A program made the translations under genes and the position numbers. Source: Pseudomonas fluorescens (GTDB taxonomy: Bacteria > Pseudomonadota > Gammaproteobacteria > Pseudomonadales > Pseudomonadaceae). Taken from it: a DNA stretch of 64,000 nt. The stretch lies in the NCBI RefSeq assembly GCF_900215245.1, contig NZ_LT907842.1:1798001-1862000 (forward strand), written 5' to 3'. Under the pieces are notes generated by a model. It was not told the origin of the DNA, did not search any database, and saw nothing but the letters and a program-made list of their open reading frames with translations. Positions 35,543-44,144 of this stretch are shown one piece after another. The first letter of the stretch is position 1. Each line of letters begins with the position of its first letter.

Positions 35543-35618
35543 AAATGTGGGAGCGGGCTTGTTCGCGAAGGCAGTGTGTCATTCAAAGGTGCATCAACTG
35601 ACAGCCCCTCCCACACTG
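35543..35618. repeat. Degenerate REP doublet (GGGAGCGGGCTTGC type)
   Basis: The left half (GTGGGAGCGGGCTTGTTCGC) is intact. The right half is shortened to CAGCCCCTCCCACA with the central bases lost. The spacer still shows CATCAACTGACA. Confidence 0.75.
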
Positions 35619-35627
35619 GATTATGTG

Positions 35628-36266
35628 TCAGCGATTAGGCTGTGGGGTCAGCCGCAGATACGGCTTCACCGCGCGATAGCCTTTGGGAAAGCGTTGCTTG
35701 ATTTCTTCCTCGTCCTTGAGCGACGGCACAATCACCACGTCATCGCCGTCCTGCCAATTGGCGGGCGTGGCGACCTTGTGGCTGTCGGTCAGCTGCAGCG
35801 AGTCGATAACCCGCAGGATTTCGTGGAAGTTGCGGCCGGTGCTGGCCGGGTAGGTAATCGTCAGGCGAATCTTCTTGTTCGGGTCGATCACGAACAAGGA
35901 GCGCACGGTGAGGGTGTCACTGGCATTCGGGTGGATCAGGTCGTACAGGTCCGACACCGTGCGATCGGCATCCGCCAGGATCGGGAAGTTAACGACCGTG
36001 TTCTGGGTTTCGTTGATGTCTTCGATCCACTTGTGGTGCGAGTCCACCGGGTCTACCGACAGCGCAATCGCCTTGACGCCGCGCTTGGCGAATTCGTCCT
36101 TGAGCTTGGCGGTAAAGCCCAACTCGGTGGTGCACACCGGAGTGAAGTCCGCCGGATGGGAAAACAGCACGCCCCAGCTATCGCCCAGCCATTCATGGAA
36201 GCGAATCTTGCCGGCGCTGGAATCCTGTTCGAAGTCGGGGGCGATGTCGCCCAATCTTAGGCTCAT
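35628..36266 (-). CDS. lsfA: 1-Cys peroxiredoxin LsfA
   Basis: A 212-residue Prx6-type peroxiredoxin: peroxidatic C45 in PADFTPVCTTELG, no resolving cysteine, and a long C-terminal arm (KQRFPKGYRAVKPYLRLTPQ). It reduces hydroperoxides; in Pseudomonas it is induced by sulfate starvation and lies next to ssuEADCBF, as here. AGGAG precedes the ATG. The AT-rich upstream region contains an inverted repeat at 36330. Its expression together with the flavin-dependent oxygenase system makes sense as protection from H2O2 leaking from SsuE/SsuD (inference). Confidence 0.95.
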   Translation of the reverse strand: MSLRLGDIAPDFEQDSSAGKIRFHEWLGDSWGVLFSHPADFTPVCTTELGFTAKLKDEFAKRGVKAIALSVDPVDSHHKWIEDINETQNTVVNFPILADADRTVSDLYDLIHPNASDTLTVRSLFVIDPNKKIRLTITYPASTGRNFHEILRVIDSLQLTDSHKVATPANWQDGDDVVIVPSLKDEEEIKQRFPKGYRAVKPYLRLTPQPNR

Positions 36267-36329
36267 GGTGTGGCTCCTGGTGAGTGCTTATGGAGCCTAC
36301 TGTGCATGGGTTATAGATTATTTAAAAAG

Positions 36330-36347
36330 AATAAATATCGCTTTATT
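36330..36347. promoter_or_regulatory. AT-rich inverted repeat upstream of lsfA
   Basis: AATAAA, TATCGC, TTTATT lies 64 bases before the lsfA ATG in an AT-rich block (36310-36375). It is a candidate regulatory site comparable to the ones near ssuE and tauA. Confidence 0.35.
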
Positions 36348-36371
36348 TAGACGATAAACGAATATTAAAAA

Positions 36372-36488
36372 TCAATTCATTGGACGCGGGAAACGCTGAG
36401 GATCAACATCCAACACAAGGTTCGAGAAGGCCTTGAGACGCTGTACCAAGAGGGGTTTCAGGAAGGGCTTGCGGGGGTTGAGCCCGAC
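36372..36488 (-). pseudogene. Possible 3' remnant of an unidentified gene
   Basis: The minus strand contains an open frame that ends with TGA at 36372-36374 and reads GLNPRKPFLKPLLVQRLKAF then SNLVLDVDPQRFPRPMN. It has no start codon or ribosome-binding site; upstream the frame merges into the porin terminator hairpin. It resembles the end of a real protein in composition but I cannot name it, and a chance frame in GC-rich DNA is possible. Confidence 0.2.
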
Positions 36489-36502
36489 TTGAAAAGAAAG
36501 AC

Positions 36503-36532
36503 ACCTTGCCCGGCATTGCGCCGGGCAAGGTT
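36503..36532 (-). terminator. Terminator hairpin of the OprE-like porin gene
   Basis: ACCTTGCCCGGC pairs with GCCGGGCAAGGT around a short loop, 27 bases beyond the porin stop, followed on the minus strand by a T-rich run (GTCTTTCTTTTC). Confidence 0.7.
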
Positions 36533-36558
36533 TACAGTCTTACAACAGCTTCACGCTA

Positions 36559-37923
36559 CTAGAACAGTGGCAGCGAGTAGCTGACGATCAAACGGTTTTC
36601 GTCCTGGGAACGGGTGTTCGCCAGATCGGTACGCCACATAGCGTTTTTCCAGGCAACGCCGAGGTTTTTCAGCGGGCCTTCTGGAATCACGTAGGCAACG
36701 GTGATGTCGCGTTCCCACTCGGACTGACCGGTGGTTTCAGCGCGACCGGCGTTGTTGGCGATGGTGTCGATGTCGCTACCTTTGAGGTAAACAACACCGG
36801 CCGTCAGGCCTGGCAGGCCAACCTTGGCGAAATCGTAAGCGTAACGTGCTTGCCAGGTACGCTCGCCTGCGCGGGCGAACTTCTGGATTTGCATGTCAGT
36901 AGTCAGGTACGCCGACGAACCGTCACCTTGGTTCAGCCACGGGAAATCGCTGCTGCCGTTGCTGACCTGGTAACCACCACCAAACGTGTGACCTGCAACG
37001 GTGTACAGGAACAGGCCGCTGTACAGGTTGTTGTCAACCTTACCCTTGCCGGCGTTGAAGGTGTTGTAGTTGCCGGTGGTGTAATAGGCAGGCGTGTTAC
37101 CGTTCAGACCGTCGTCGGTGCTGTGGAAGTAACGCAAGTCAGACTTCAATACGCCCGGGCCGATCGACCAGTTATGGGTCAGACCCAGGAAGTGTTGCTT
37201 GTAGAAGTCTTCCAGGTTGCCGTAGTAGTACTGGGCAGTCAGATCCTTGTTGATCTTGTAGTCACCACCTGCGTAGTAGAACTTATTGACGAACTTGCCG
37301 GCGCTGTAGTTAGAGCTACCGTTGGCACCGCCCAGCGACAAGCCTTCGTTGTTGCTGGAGTTACGGCCCTTGGCATGCTCAATCTGACCACCAACCAAGG
37401 TCAAATCCTTGATGTCGTTGGTAGTGATCTGGCCACCTTGGAAGGTTTGCGGCAGCAGACGACCGTCGTTGGTCACGATAACTGGCAGCTTAGGCTGCAA
37501 AGTGCCCAGCTTCAGTTCGGTCTGGGAGACTTTGACCTTACCGGTCACGCCCAGGCTGGCGAAATCACTGACAGCCTTGTTGCCGTCGCTTGGGAACACA
37601 GTGCCGCCCGAAGAGGTGCCGCTGTAGTTGCCGTGGTTATCGCGGCTGGAGTCCAGACGCATGCCGTACAGGCCGATAGCGTCAACACCAAACTGAACGG
37701 TACCTTGGGTGTAACCCGAGATGAAACGCAGGTCGAAGCCTTGGCCCCATTCTGCGTTCTTGCTACGGCTGCTCGCCGTAGGCGCGCCGTCACGGTTGTC
37801 AGTGTTGATGTAGAAGTTACGCAGACCCAGAGTGGCCTTGCTGTCTTCGATGAAACCGGCAGCGCCTGCTTGCTGAGCGATTGCGCCCAGGGTCACAGCC
37901 AACGCCAATGTTGACTTCTTCAT
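36559..37923 (-). CDS. oprE: OprD-family outer-membrane porin (probably OprE)
   Basis: A 454-residue outer-membrane protein: signal peptide MKKSTLALAVTLGAIAQQAG, then GFIEDSKATLGLRNFYINTD, the standard OprD-family start. Repeated amphipathic strands follow, ending in VSYSLPLF with the C-terminal phenylalanine needed for outer-membrane insertion. SGYTQGTVQFGVDAIGLYGM and GGQIEHAKGRNSSN are typical of the OprE subgroup, and oprE lies near the spu genes in P. aeruginosa. GAGGAG precedes the ATG. Its substrate is uncertain. Its place inside the sulfur island could be incidental. Confidence 0.88.
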   Translation of the reverse strand: MKKSTLALAVTLGAIAQQAGAAGFIEDSKATLGLRNFYINTDNRDGAPTASSRSKNAEWGQGFDLRFISGYTQGTVQFGVDAIGLYGMRLDSSRDNHGNYSGTSSGGTVFPSDGNKAVSDFASLGVTGKVKVSQTELKLGTLQPKLPVIVTNDGRLLPQTFQGGQITTNDIKDLTLVGGQIEHAKGRNSSNNEGLSLGGANGSSNYSAGKFVNKFYYAGGDYKINKDLTAQYYYGNLEDFYKQHFLGLTHNWSIGPGVLKSDLRYFHSTDDGLNGNTPAYYTTGNYNTFNAGKGKVDNNLYSGLFLYTVAGHTFGGGYQVSNGSSDFPWLNQGDGSSAYLTTDMQIQKFARAGERTWQARYAYDFAKVGLPGLTAGVVYLKGSDIDTIANNAGRAETTGQSEWERDITVAYVIPEGPLKNLGVAWKNAMWRTDLANTRSQDENRLIVSYSLPLF

Positions 37924-38107
37924 GTACCGCTCCTCTCATTTCTAATTTTTGTATTTCTTTGGTCCCGGATCTGACGCCCTGGATCCACAGATGCGCGATT
38001 AGCGCCAGATAGTGACTACCAAGTCAATCGTAACTTTGTATGTCTACTACCTTGGTCTAAACGCTGTTGATTTGGTCCCTGCAGGGTAATGAGTTTTTCA
38101 TACACCC

Positions 38108-38131
38108 AAAAAGAATTGTTTCATTCTTTTT
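38108..38131. promoter_or_regulatory. Perfect 9-bp inverted repeat in the oprE-tauA divergent region
   Basis: AAAAAGAAT, TGTTTC, ATTCTTTTT lies 163 bases before tauA and 185 before oprE. It is a candidate operator. The rest of the 370-base region (37924-38293) is AT-rich promoter-like DNA without coding signal. Confidence 0.45.
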
Positions 38132-38293
38132 CATACGATTCAGGAATAAGGCTTTGCATGCAGCAAGCCGGTCAGCATAGACCAACCGCCCCATAAGCTA
38201 ATTCCTAAATGGTATTTACTAGCCTTTTTTTAGATCGATTAGTGTTGCCGTACAGTTGCATACGTCACCCACGATCAAAAAGGCGACGCCATC

Positions 38294-39280
38294 ATGGCCA
38301 AAGGCACATCCTCTCGTCAATTTGTTACAGTTTTTGTGTCACTAATAATTTCTTTTGGTGTCCAAGCGGCCGATTTAACCATCGGCTATCAAACCGGCAT
38401 CGACCCCAGCAAAGTCGCCCAGGCCGATGGGCTCTACGAAAAGGCGATTGGCGAGAAGATTGCCTGGCGCCGATTCAACAGTGGGCCGCAAGTCGTCACG
38501 GCTATCGCATCCGGCGATGTACAAATCGGTAACCTGGGTTCCAGCCCTCTAGCAGCGGCGGCTTCACGCAATCTACCGATCGTAGCCTTTATGGTATCGG
38601 CGCAGATCAATGCTTCTGAAGCGCTGGTGGTGCGTAATGGCAGCGGCATCGACACACCAGAGGACCTGGTCGGCAAAACCATCGCCACCCCCTTCGTCTC
38701 AACCTCTCATTACAGCCTGCTCGGCGCGCTGAAGCATTGGGGCCTGGACGCCCAAAAAGTCAACGTGGTGAACCTGCAGCCCGCAGAGATTGCCGCCGCG
38801 TGGAAACGTGGCGATATCGACGGTGCGTTCGTGTGGTCGCCAGCCCTGGGCGAGATCCGCAAGACCGGAAAAACCCTGACAGATGCGGCCCAGGTGGGCC
38901 AGTGGGGAGCGCCGACATTCGAAGTGTGGGTGGCACGCAAGGATTTCGCGGAAAAACATCCTGACGTAGTGGCCAAGTTTGCCAAGGTCACGCTGGACTC
39001 TTTCGCCGACTATGCCGCCCATAAAAACGGCTGGACGGTAGACTCTGAACCGGTGCAGAAAATCGCCAAATTGACAGGTTCGAATGCCGTGGATATTCCT
39101 GAGCTCTTGGCCGGCACCACCTTCCCGGATGCCCAGGCGCAGCAAACCGAAGCCCTGCTTAAAGGGGGCACAGCGAAGGCGATTGGAGAGACAGCGACGT
39201 TTTTGCAGGAACAGGGGAAGATCGAAGCGGTGCTGCCGGATTACTCAGCGTACGTGACCGACAAGTTCATCAACCCGTAA
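38294..39280 (+). CDS. tauA: Taurine ABC transporter substrate-binding protein (orphan)
   Basis: A 328-residue periplasmic binding protein. The signal peptide includes FVTVFVSLIISFGVQAA and the mature part begins DLTIGYQTGIDPSKVAQADG. TauA family segments are WRRFNSGPQVVTAIASGDVQ, IGNLGSSPLAAAASR and WSPALGEIRKTGKTLTDA. Normally tauA is followed by tauBCD, but here a terminator and the convergent argA gene follow, so no transporter partner is present. It may use the SsuBC channel or a distant TauBC. A weak AAGGCGA precedes the start. Confidence 0.88.
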   Translation: MAKGTSSRQFVTVFVSLIISFGVQAADLTIGYQTGIDPSKVAQADGLYEKAIGEKIAWRRFNSGPQVVTAIASGDVQIGNLGSSPLAAAASRNLPIVAFMVSAQINASEALVVRNGSGIDTPEDLVGKTIATPFVSTSHYSLLGALKHWGLDAQKVNVVNLQPAEIAAAWKRGDIDGAFVWSPALGEIRKTGKTLTDAAQVGQWGAPTFEVWVARKDFAEKHPDVVAKFAKVTLDSFADYAAHKNGWTVDSEPVQKIAKLTGSNAVDIPELLAGTTFPDAQAQQTEALLKGGTAKAIGETATFLQEQGKIEAVLPDYSAYVTDKFINP

Positions 39281-39282
39281 GC

Positions 39283-39309
39283 CAGCTCCTGCAGGAGCCA
39301 GCTTTTTAT
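39283..39309 (+). terminator. Probable terminator of tauA
   Basis: The palindrome GCTCCTGCAGGAGC (39285-39298) is followed by CAGCTTTTTAT three bases after the tauA stop. Confidence 0.55.
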
Positions 39310-39327
39310 CAGGCAGGAAAATCGGCG

Positions 39328-40626
39328 TTAGAGGGCCTTCTCGAAAATCTTCGAATTACGCTGGTAGTTGTACAGCGAGGCTCGCGCCGAAGGCAGACGA
39401 TCAACGCTGCTCGGTACAAAACCACGCTCACGGAACCAGTGGGCGGTACGCGTGGTGAGGACAAACAGCGTCTTCAACCCCTGCGCTCGGGCTCGGGTTT
39501 CGATGCGCTCCAGCAACACATCACCGCGCGCACCGTGGCGGTATTCCGGGTTCACGGCCAGGCATGCCAACTCACCGGCGTCCGAGTCTGCGATTTGATA
39601 CAGCGCCGCACAGGCGATGATCATGCCTTCGCGCTCGACCACACTGAACTGCTCGATCTCACGCTCCAGCACTTCGCGCGAACGCCGTACCAGAATGCCC
39701 TGCTCTTCCAGCGGGCTGATCAGGTCGAGCAAACCGCCGACATCTTCAATCGCCGCTTCGCGCACCAGTTCAAATTGCTCCTGGGCCACCAGCGTACCGC
39801 CGCCATCCCGGGTAAACAGTTCGGTGAGCAATGCGCCGTCTTCGGCGTAGCTGACGATATGGCTGCGCCCTACGCCGCCACGGCAGGCTTCGGCGGCGGC
39901 GTCGAGCAGTTCAGCCTGATAGTTGTTGCCCAGGCGCTGCAGGTGCGCCGGCACTTGTTGCGGGCGCAGCTCACGAACCAGGCGACCGTGTTCATCGATC
40001 AGCCCCAGGTCGGCGCCAAACAGCAGCAGCTTGTCCGCACCCAGGTCGATGGCGGCGCGGGTGGCAACGTCTTCGCAGGCCAGGTTGAAAATCTCCCCGG
40101 TGGGCGAGTAACCCAACGGCGACAGCAGTACGATGGAGCGCTCATCCAACAGACGGTTGATGCCCTTGCGGTCGACCCGGCGCACTTCGCCGGTGTGGTG
40201 GTAATCCACGCCTTCCAGCACACCGATCGGCCGCGCGGTGACCAGGTTGCCGCTGGCCACCCGCAGGCGCGAGCCTTGCATCGGCGACGAGGCCATGTCC
40301 ATGGACAGGCGCGCTTCGATCGCAATACGCAGCTGGCCGACCGCGTCGATCACACACTCCAGCGTCGCGGCATCGGTGATGCGCAAGCCTTCGTGGTAAA
40401 CCGGGGTCAGGCCGCGCGCTTCAAGGCGCGCTTCGATTTGTGGGCGCGAACCGTGGACCAGCACCAGCCGCACGCCCAGGCTGTGAAGCAGCACCAGGTC
40501 GTGAACGATATTGCCGAAGTTGGGATGTTCCACACCGTCGCCGGGCAGCATGACCACAAAGGTGCAGTCGCGGTGGGCGTTGATGTAAGGCGAAGCGTGA
40601 CGAAGCCAATTGACGTATTCGGGCAT
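39328..40626 (-). CDS. argA: N-acetylglutamate synthase
   Basis: A 432-residue two-domain enzyme: an amino-acid-kinase-like domain (residues 1-290; VVMLPGDGVEHPNFGNIVHD, LVLVHGSRPQIEARL) that binds arginine, and a C-terminal GNAT domain (about 290-432; ACAALYQIADSDAGELACLA, then VNPEYRHGARGDVLLERIE). It acetylates glutamate, the first step of arginine synthesis, with feedback inhibition by arginine expected from the kinase-like domain. Length matches the family. It lies downstream of argE on the same strand with 133 bases between. Confidence 0.95.
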   Translation of the reverse strand: MPEYVNWLRHASPYINAHRDCTFVVMLPGDGVEHPNFGNIVHDLVLLHSLGVRLVLVHGSRPQIEARLEARGLTPVYHEGLRITDAATLECVIDAVGQLRIAIEARLSMDMASSPMQGSRLRVASGNLVTARPIGVLEGVDYHHTGEVRRVDRKGINRLLDERSIVLLSPLGYSPTGEIFNLACEDVATRAAIDLGADKLLLFGADLGLIDEHGRLVRELRPQQVPAHLQRLGNNYQAELLDAAAEACRGGVGRSHIVSYAEDGALLTELFTRDGGGTLVAQEQFELVREAAIEDVGGLLDLISPLEEQGILVRRSREVLEREIEQFSVVEREGMIIACAALYQIADSDAGELACLAVNPEYRHGARGDVLLERIETRARAQGLKTLFVLTTRTAHWFRERGFVPSSVDRLPSARASLYNYQRNSKIFEKAL

Positions 40627-40759
40627 AACACCTGGGCCTGTAATAAAAAGCAGCCAAAAAAGGATGAATCGTGAAAGCGCACAGCGGGCTGATGGTTATC
40701 GTCGGAACAGGCTTGGCGACACGCTCACTCTCCTTATGTACGAATGGGCTGGGGTTAAT

Positions 40760-41908
40760 TTATGCAGGTTTGAGGCAGTAATGTTCGATCAGTTCTCGCA
40801 ATAGACGCACTGTAGGCGTCAAGCGTGACATTTCGAGGTACTCACCTGGCTGGTGAGCGCAGGCAATATCGCCAGGGCCGAGCACCAGGGTTTCACAACC
40901 AAGGCGCTGAAGATAAGGCGCTTCGGTGCCGAACGCTACTGCTTCGGCACGATGACCGGTCAATCGCTCCGCCACCCGCACCAGCTCGGCGTCTTCGGCC
41001 TGCTCGAACGGCGGCACTTCGGGGAACAGCGGCGCGTAGTCGATCTTGACTTTGTGACGCTCGGCCAAGGGTTCGAGCTTCTGCCGGATAGCGTCGCGCA
41101 GTACTTGCGGGTCCATGCCCGGCAAGGGCCGCAGGTCGAATTCCAGGGAACATTGACCGCAAATGCGGTTGGGATTGTCACCACCGTGGATGCAGCCGAA
41201 GTTCATGGTCGGTTGCGGCACGCTGAATTGCGGGTTGCGGTACTCACGCTGCCAGGCCAGGCGCAAGCCACGCAGTTCGCCGATGGCGTCGTGCATGGCT
41301 TCAAGAGCGCTGTGGCCCAGGCTTGGGTCCGACGAATGGCCGCTTTGGCCCAAAATATCAATACGCTCCATCATCACGCCTTTGTGCAGGCGGATCGGCT
41401 TAAGCCCCGTCGGCTCACCGATCACCGCCGCGCGACCCAACGGGCGCCCCGCCTCGGCCAGCGCGCGAGCGCCGGACATGGAGCTTTCTTCGTCGCAGGT
41501 GGCGAGGATCAGCAACGGTTGCTTGAACGGCTGATCCAACAATGGCAACACCGCTTCAATGGCCAGTGCAAAAAAGCCCTTCATGTCGCAGCTGCCCAAC
41601 CCCACCCAACGGCCGTCGACTTCCGTCAGTTTGAGCGGGTCGGTTTTCCACAGCGCAGCATCATAAGGAACGGTGTCGCTATGACCGGCCAGCACCAGGC
41701 CGCCAGGGCCGCTGCCAAAACTGGCGAGCAGGTTGAACTTGCCAGGGCTGACTTGCTGGATATCGATGGCAAAACCCAGGTCGCCCAGCCAACTGGCGAG
41801 CAGGTCGATCACCGGGCGGTTGGTCTGGTCGAGAGACGCTTGGGTGCAACTGACCGACGGCGCGGCAACCAACGCGGCGAATTGCTCTTTCATGGACGGT
41901 AACGGCAT
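40760..41908 (-). CDS. argE: Acetylornithine deacetylase
   Basis: A 382-residue M20 metallopeptidase-fold protein. The zinc ligands and catalytic residues are in order: H76 and D78 (VLAGHSDTVPYD), D108 (GSCDMKGF), E140-E141 (ATCDEESSMSG), and the dimerisation-domain histidine in ILGQSGHSSDPS. It removes the acetyl group from N-acetylornithine in arginine synthesis. GAGAGG lies before the ATG at 41908, preferred over the ATG at 41893. Confidence 0.93.
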   Translation of the reverse strand: MPLPSMKEQFAALVAAPSVSCTQASLDQTNRPVIDLLASWLGDLGFAIDIQQVSPGKFNLLASFGSGPGGLVLAGHSDTVPYDAALWKTDPLKLTEVDGRWVGLGSCDMKGFFALAIEAVLPLLDQPFKQPLLILATCDEESSMSGARALAEAGRPLGRAAVIGEPTGLKPIRLHKGVMMERIDILGQSGHSSDPSLGHSALEAMHDAIGELRGLRLAWQREYRNPQFSVPQPTMNFGCIHGGDNPNRICGQCSLEFDLRPLPGMDPQVLRDAIRQKLEPLAERHKVKIDYAPLFPEVPPFEQAEDAELVRVAERLTGHRAEAVAFGTEAPYLQRLGCETLVLGPGDIACAHQPGEYLEMSRLTPTVRLLRELIEHYCLKPA

Positions 41909-42066
41909 GCGCGGCCTCTCAACTTCCCGGATGAGCCCCACTATAGAACCATCTGCACGACACAATAAACCGTTGCGGCGCGTTGCCGGGCTCAGTCCTG
42001 TACACTGCACGACCTTGGCAGCCACTCTTTTCCCCGGCTGCGCTCCCGATCCTGGATTTTCCGGCC

Positions 42067-43434
42067 ATGCAGAAAGAAACCGAAATCAAGCTCCGCGTCA
42101 GCCGCGAAACCCTCGCCGCGCTGCGTGAGCACCCGCTACTGAAAAAACGCAACAAAAGTGGCTGGGAACGCCGTGAGTTGATGAACCAGTATTTCGACAC
42201 CCCCGAGCGCGACCTGGCCCAGGCCAAAGTCGCCCTGCGCCTGCGCAAGGACGGTGACGAAATCATCCAGACCCTCAAGACCCGTGGCCAAAGCGTCGCC
42301 GGTTTGTCGGAACGCAACGAGTTCAACTGGGACCTGCCCAAAGCCAAGCTCGACGTGAAGAAACTCGACGGCGAGTGCTGGCCCGAGCAACTGGCCGAGC
42401 TGGACAAAAAGACCCTGAAGCCGATTTTCACCACCGATTTCGTGCGTGAGCGCGCTGAAATCGCCTGGGGACGTGGCAAGACCAAGGTGGTCATCGAAGC
42501 CGCCCTGGACTTGGGCCATGTGGTCGTCGGCAAGCAGAAAGAAGAAATCTGCGAGCTGGAACTGGAACTGCGCGAAGGTGAACCGGCTGCCCTGCTGGAA
42601 CTCGCCGCCGAACTGGCCGCCACCCTGGCACTGATGCCCTGCGATATCAGCAAAGCCGAGCGTGGTTACCGCTTGTACGACGCCAACAGCTACTCGCTGA
42701 GCCTGCCGGCGCCGCAGATCCAAGCCGAAATGCCGTTGGACGACGCTTTCGCCGCCATCATGTGGCACCTGCTGGGCAGCAGCCAGCGCCTGGCCGAACA
42801 ATACCGTTTCAACGGCCACTGGCGCCTGCTGCAGGACTGGGTCGACAACCTCGGCGAACTGCGCGCCCTGATCGGCAGCCTCGGCCAGGCCGCTCCGCGT
42901 CAATCCACCAGTGAACTGCGCAGCGCGCTGGATGCGTTGCTGGAAGACTGGCGCCCGCTGGTCCAGGCCGGTGATGACGACGAAGACATTCGCAAAGCCG
43001 CACCGGAACAATTCGCTGAAGAGCTGGAAGACGTGCGCTGGGGCTTGTTCTCGCTGAACACCTCGCGCTGGCTGCTGGCACGCACCTGGACCACCGACCG
43101 CAACGTGCGTGGCAACCGCCAGGGCGCCGCGCAAATCACCAACTGGCTACCGCGCCTGCTGGCTGACGATGCCGTCGCCCTGCAACTGCCGCGCTATCAG
43201 CAGCAACCGGAAGACCTGGCCGAGCAACTGCCGCGTATCGAGCGCATCCAGGCCTGGCTGCATCACGCGCGCCACGTGGTGGATATTCCGGAACTGGACC
43301 GTTTGTACGGCGAGCTGAACAAGCTGGCGCTGCTGGCCAACCAGCCGATCACCGACGAGTCGCTGGATGCGCGCATGCATCAGGCGATTGCGGTGTATCA
43401 AAACCGTGCCTGGAAAACGTTGCTGCGCCTGTAA
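42067..43434 (+). CDS. CYTH-CHAD domain inorganic triphosphatase-like protein
   Basis: A 455-residue protein. The N-terminal CYTH domain (1-200) begins with the metal-binding ETEIKLRV motif (ExExK) and has FDTPERDLAQAKVALRLRKD and later ELELREGEPAAL, as in YgiF triphosphatase. The C-terminal CHAD domain (about 230-455) is alpha-helical with conserved HHARHVVDIPELDRLY and VHDPHR-like positions. CHAD domains bind polyphosphate granules. It is divergent from argE, a conserved arrangement in Pseudomonas. The ribosome-binding site is weak, so the start relies on the CYTH N terminus. Confidence 0.88.
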   Translation: MQKETEIKLRVSRETLAALREHPLLKKRNKSGWERRELMNQYFDTPERDLAQAKVALRLRKDGDEIIQTLKTRGQSVAGLSERNEFNWDLPKAKLDVKKLDGECWPEQLAELDKKTLKPIFTTDFVRERAEIAWGRGKTKVVIEAALDLGHVVVGKQKEEICELELELREGEPAALLELAAELAATLALMPCDISKAERGYRLYDANSYSLSLPAPQIQAEMPLDDAFAAIMWHLLGSSQRLAEQYRFNGHWRLLQDWVDNLGELRALIGSLGQAAPRQSTSELRSALDALLEDWRPLVQAGDDDEDIRKAAPEQFAEELEDVRWGLFSLNTSRWLLARTWTTDRNVRGNRQGAAQITNWLPRLLADDAVALQLPRYQQQPEDLAEQLPRIERIQAWLHHARHVVDIPELDRLYGELNKLALLANQPITDESLDARMHQAIAVYQNRAWKTLLRL

Positions 43435-43452
43435 AACCGAGCAATTCGGTCA

Positions 43453-43543
43453 AATGTGGGAGCGGGCTTGCTCGCGAAAGCGGTGGATCAGTCAACTTCT
43501 TGGTGGCTGACACGCCGCATTCGCGAGCAAGCCCGCTCCCACA
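43453..43543. repeat. REP doublet (GGGAGCGGGCTTGC type), hairpin orientation
   Basis: GTGGGAGCGGGCTTGCTCGC and its inverse enclose a GATCAGTCAACT spacer. It sits between the convergent CYTH-CHAD gene and the Lrp gene. Confidence 0.92.
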
Positions 43544-43546
43544 CGG

Positions 43547-44017
43547 TCAGCGCAATACAGGCAGGCTGGTAGTGGACTTGATCTCGGATAAAGCCACGAT
43601 CGAGTTGACCTCCTGAATCCCCGGCACCATCGACAGCTTCTCGAAGAAAAACCGCTCGTACGCCTCAATGTCCGAGGTGACGATGCGCAGCAGAAAATCC
43701 ACCGCCCCCATCAGCACGTAACACTCCAACACTTCCGGAAACCCACGGATCGCCTCGGTGAACTCGGTGAAGTTGGATCGGCCGTGGGCGTTGAGTTTTA
43801 CCTCGGCAAAAATCTGCGTGTTGAGGCCGATTTTCTTGCGGTCGAGCAGCGTTACCTGACCGCGAATCACGCCTTCTTCCTTCAGCCGTTGAATACGCCG
43901 CCAGCACGGCGACTGCGACAGCCCCACCTGCTCGGCGATCTGCGCGCTGGACAGTGAGGCGTCCTCTTGCAGCAAGGCCAGGATACGGCGGTCGTAGACG
44001 TCCAACTCACTGTGCAT
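43547..44017 (-). CDS. Lrp/AsnC family transcriptional regulator
   Basis: A 156-residue regulator: the HTH is LDVYDRRILALLQEDASLSS then QIAEQVGLSQSPCWRRIQRL, and the RAM/ligand domain has FTEAIRGFPEVLECYVLMGA and EVNSIVALSEIKSTTSLP. It is divergent from the small ACT-like gene, with 127 bases between. A TTGTT/AACAA inverted repeat (44048-44063) lies in that gap. Lrp-type proteins often regulate neighbouring amino-acid transport or metabolism genes and themselves; here the neighbour is an ACT-like protein of unknown role. Confidence 0.93.
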   Translation of the reverse strand: MHSELDVYDRRILALLQEDASLSSAQIAEQVGLSQSPCWRRIQRLKEEGVIRGQVTLLDRKKIGLNTQIFAEVKLNAHGRSNFTEFTEAIRGFPEVLECYVLMGAVDFLLRIVTSDIEAYERFFFEKLSMVPGIQEVNSIVALSEIKSTTSLPVLR

Positions 44018-44036
44018 AGAAATACCTTTAATAGCG

Positions 44037-44091
44037 CTTATCTCGAATTGTTTTATTCAACAAATCGCAAATACGCCCCATCTTAGATAAG
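44037..44091. promoter_or_regulatory. Possible Lrp-binding region between the regulator and the ACT-like gene
   Basis: CTTATCT (44037-44043) is matched by AGATAAG (44085-44091) across 41 bases, and TTGTT-TTATTC-AACAA (44048-44063) is a central inverted repeat. Two nested dyads suit an octameric Lrp-type regulator. Confidence 0.4.
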
Positions 44092-44144
44092 AAATCTCCC
44101 GCAGCGAATGTAAAAATTTCTTCAGTCGAATCTGGAGAATCAGC

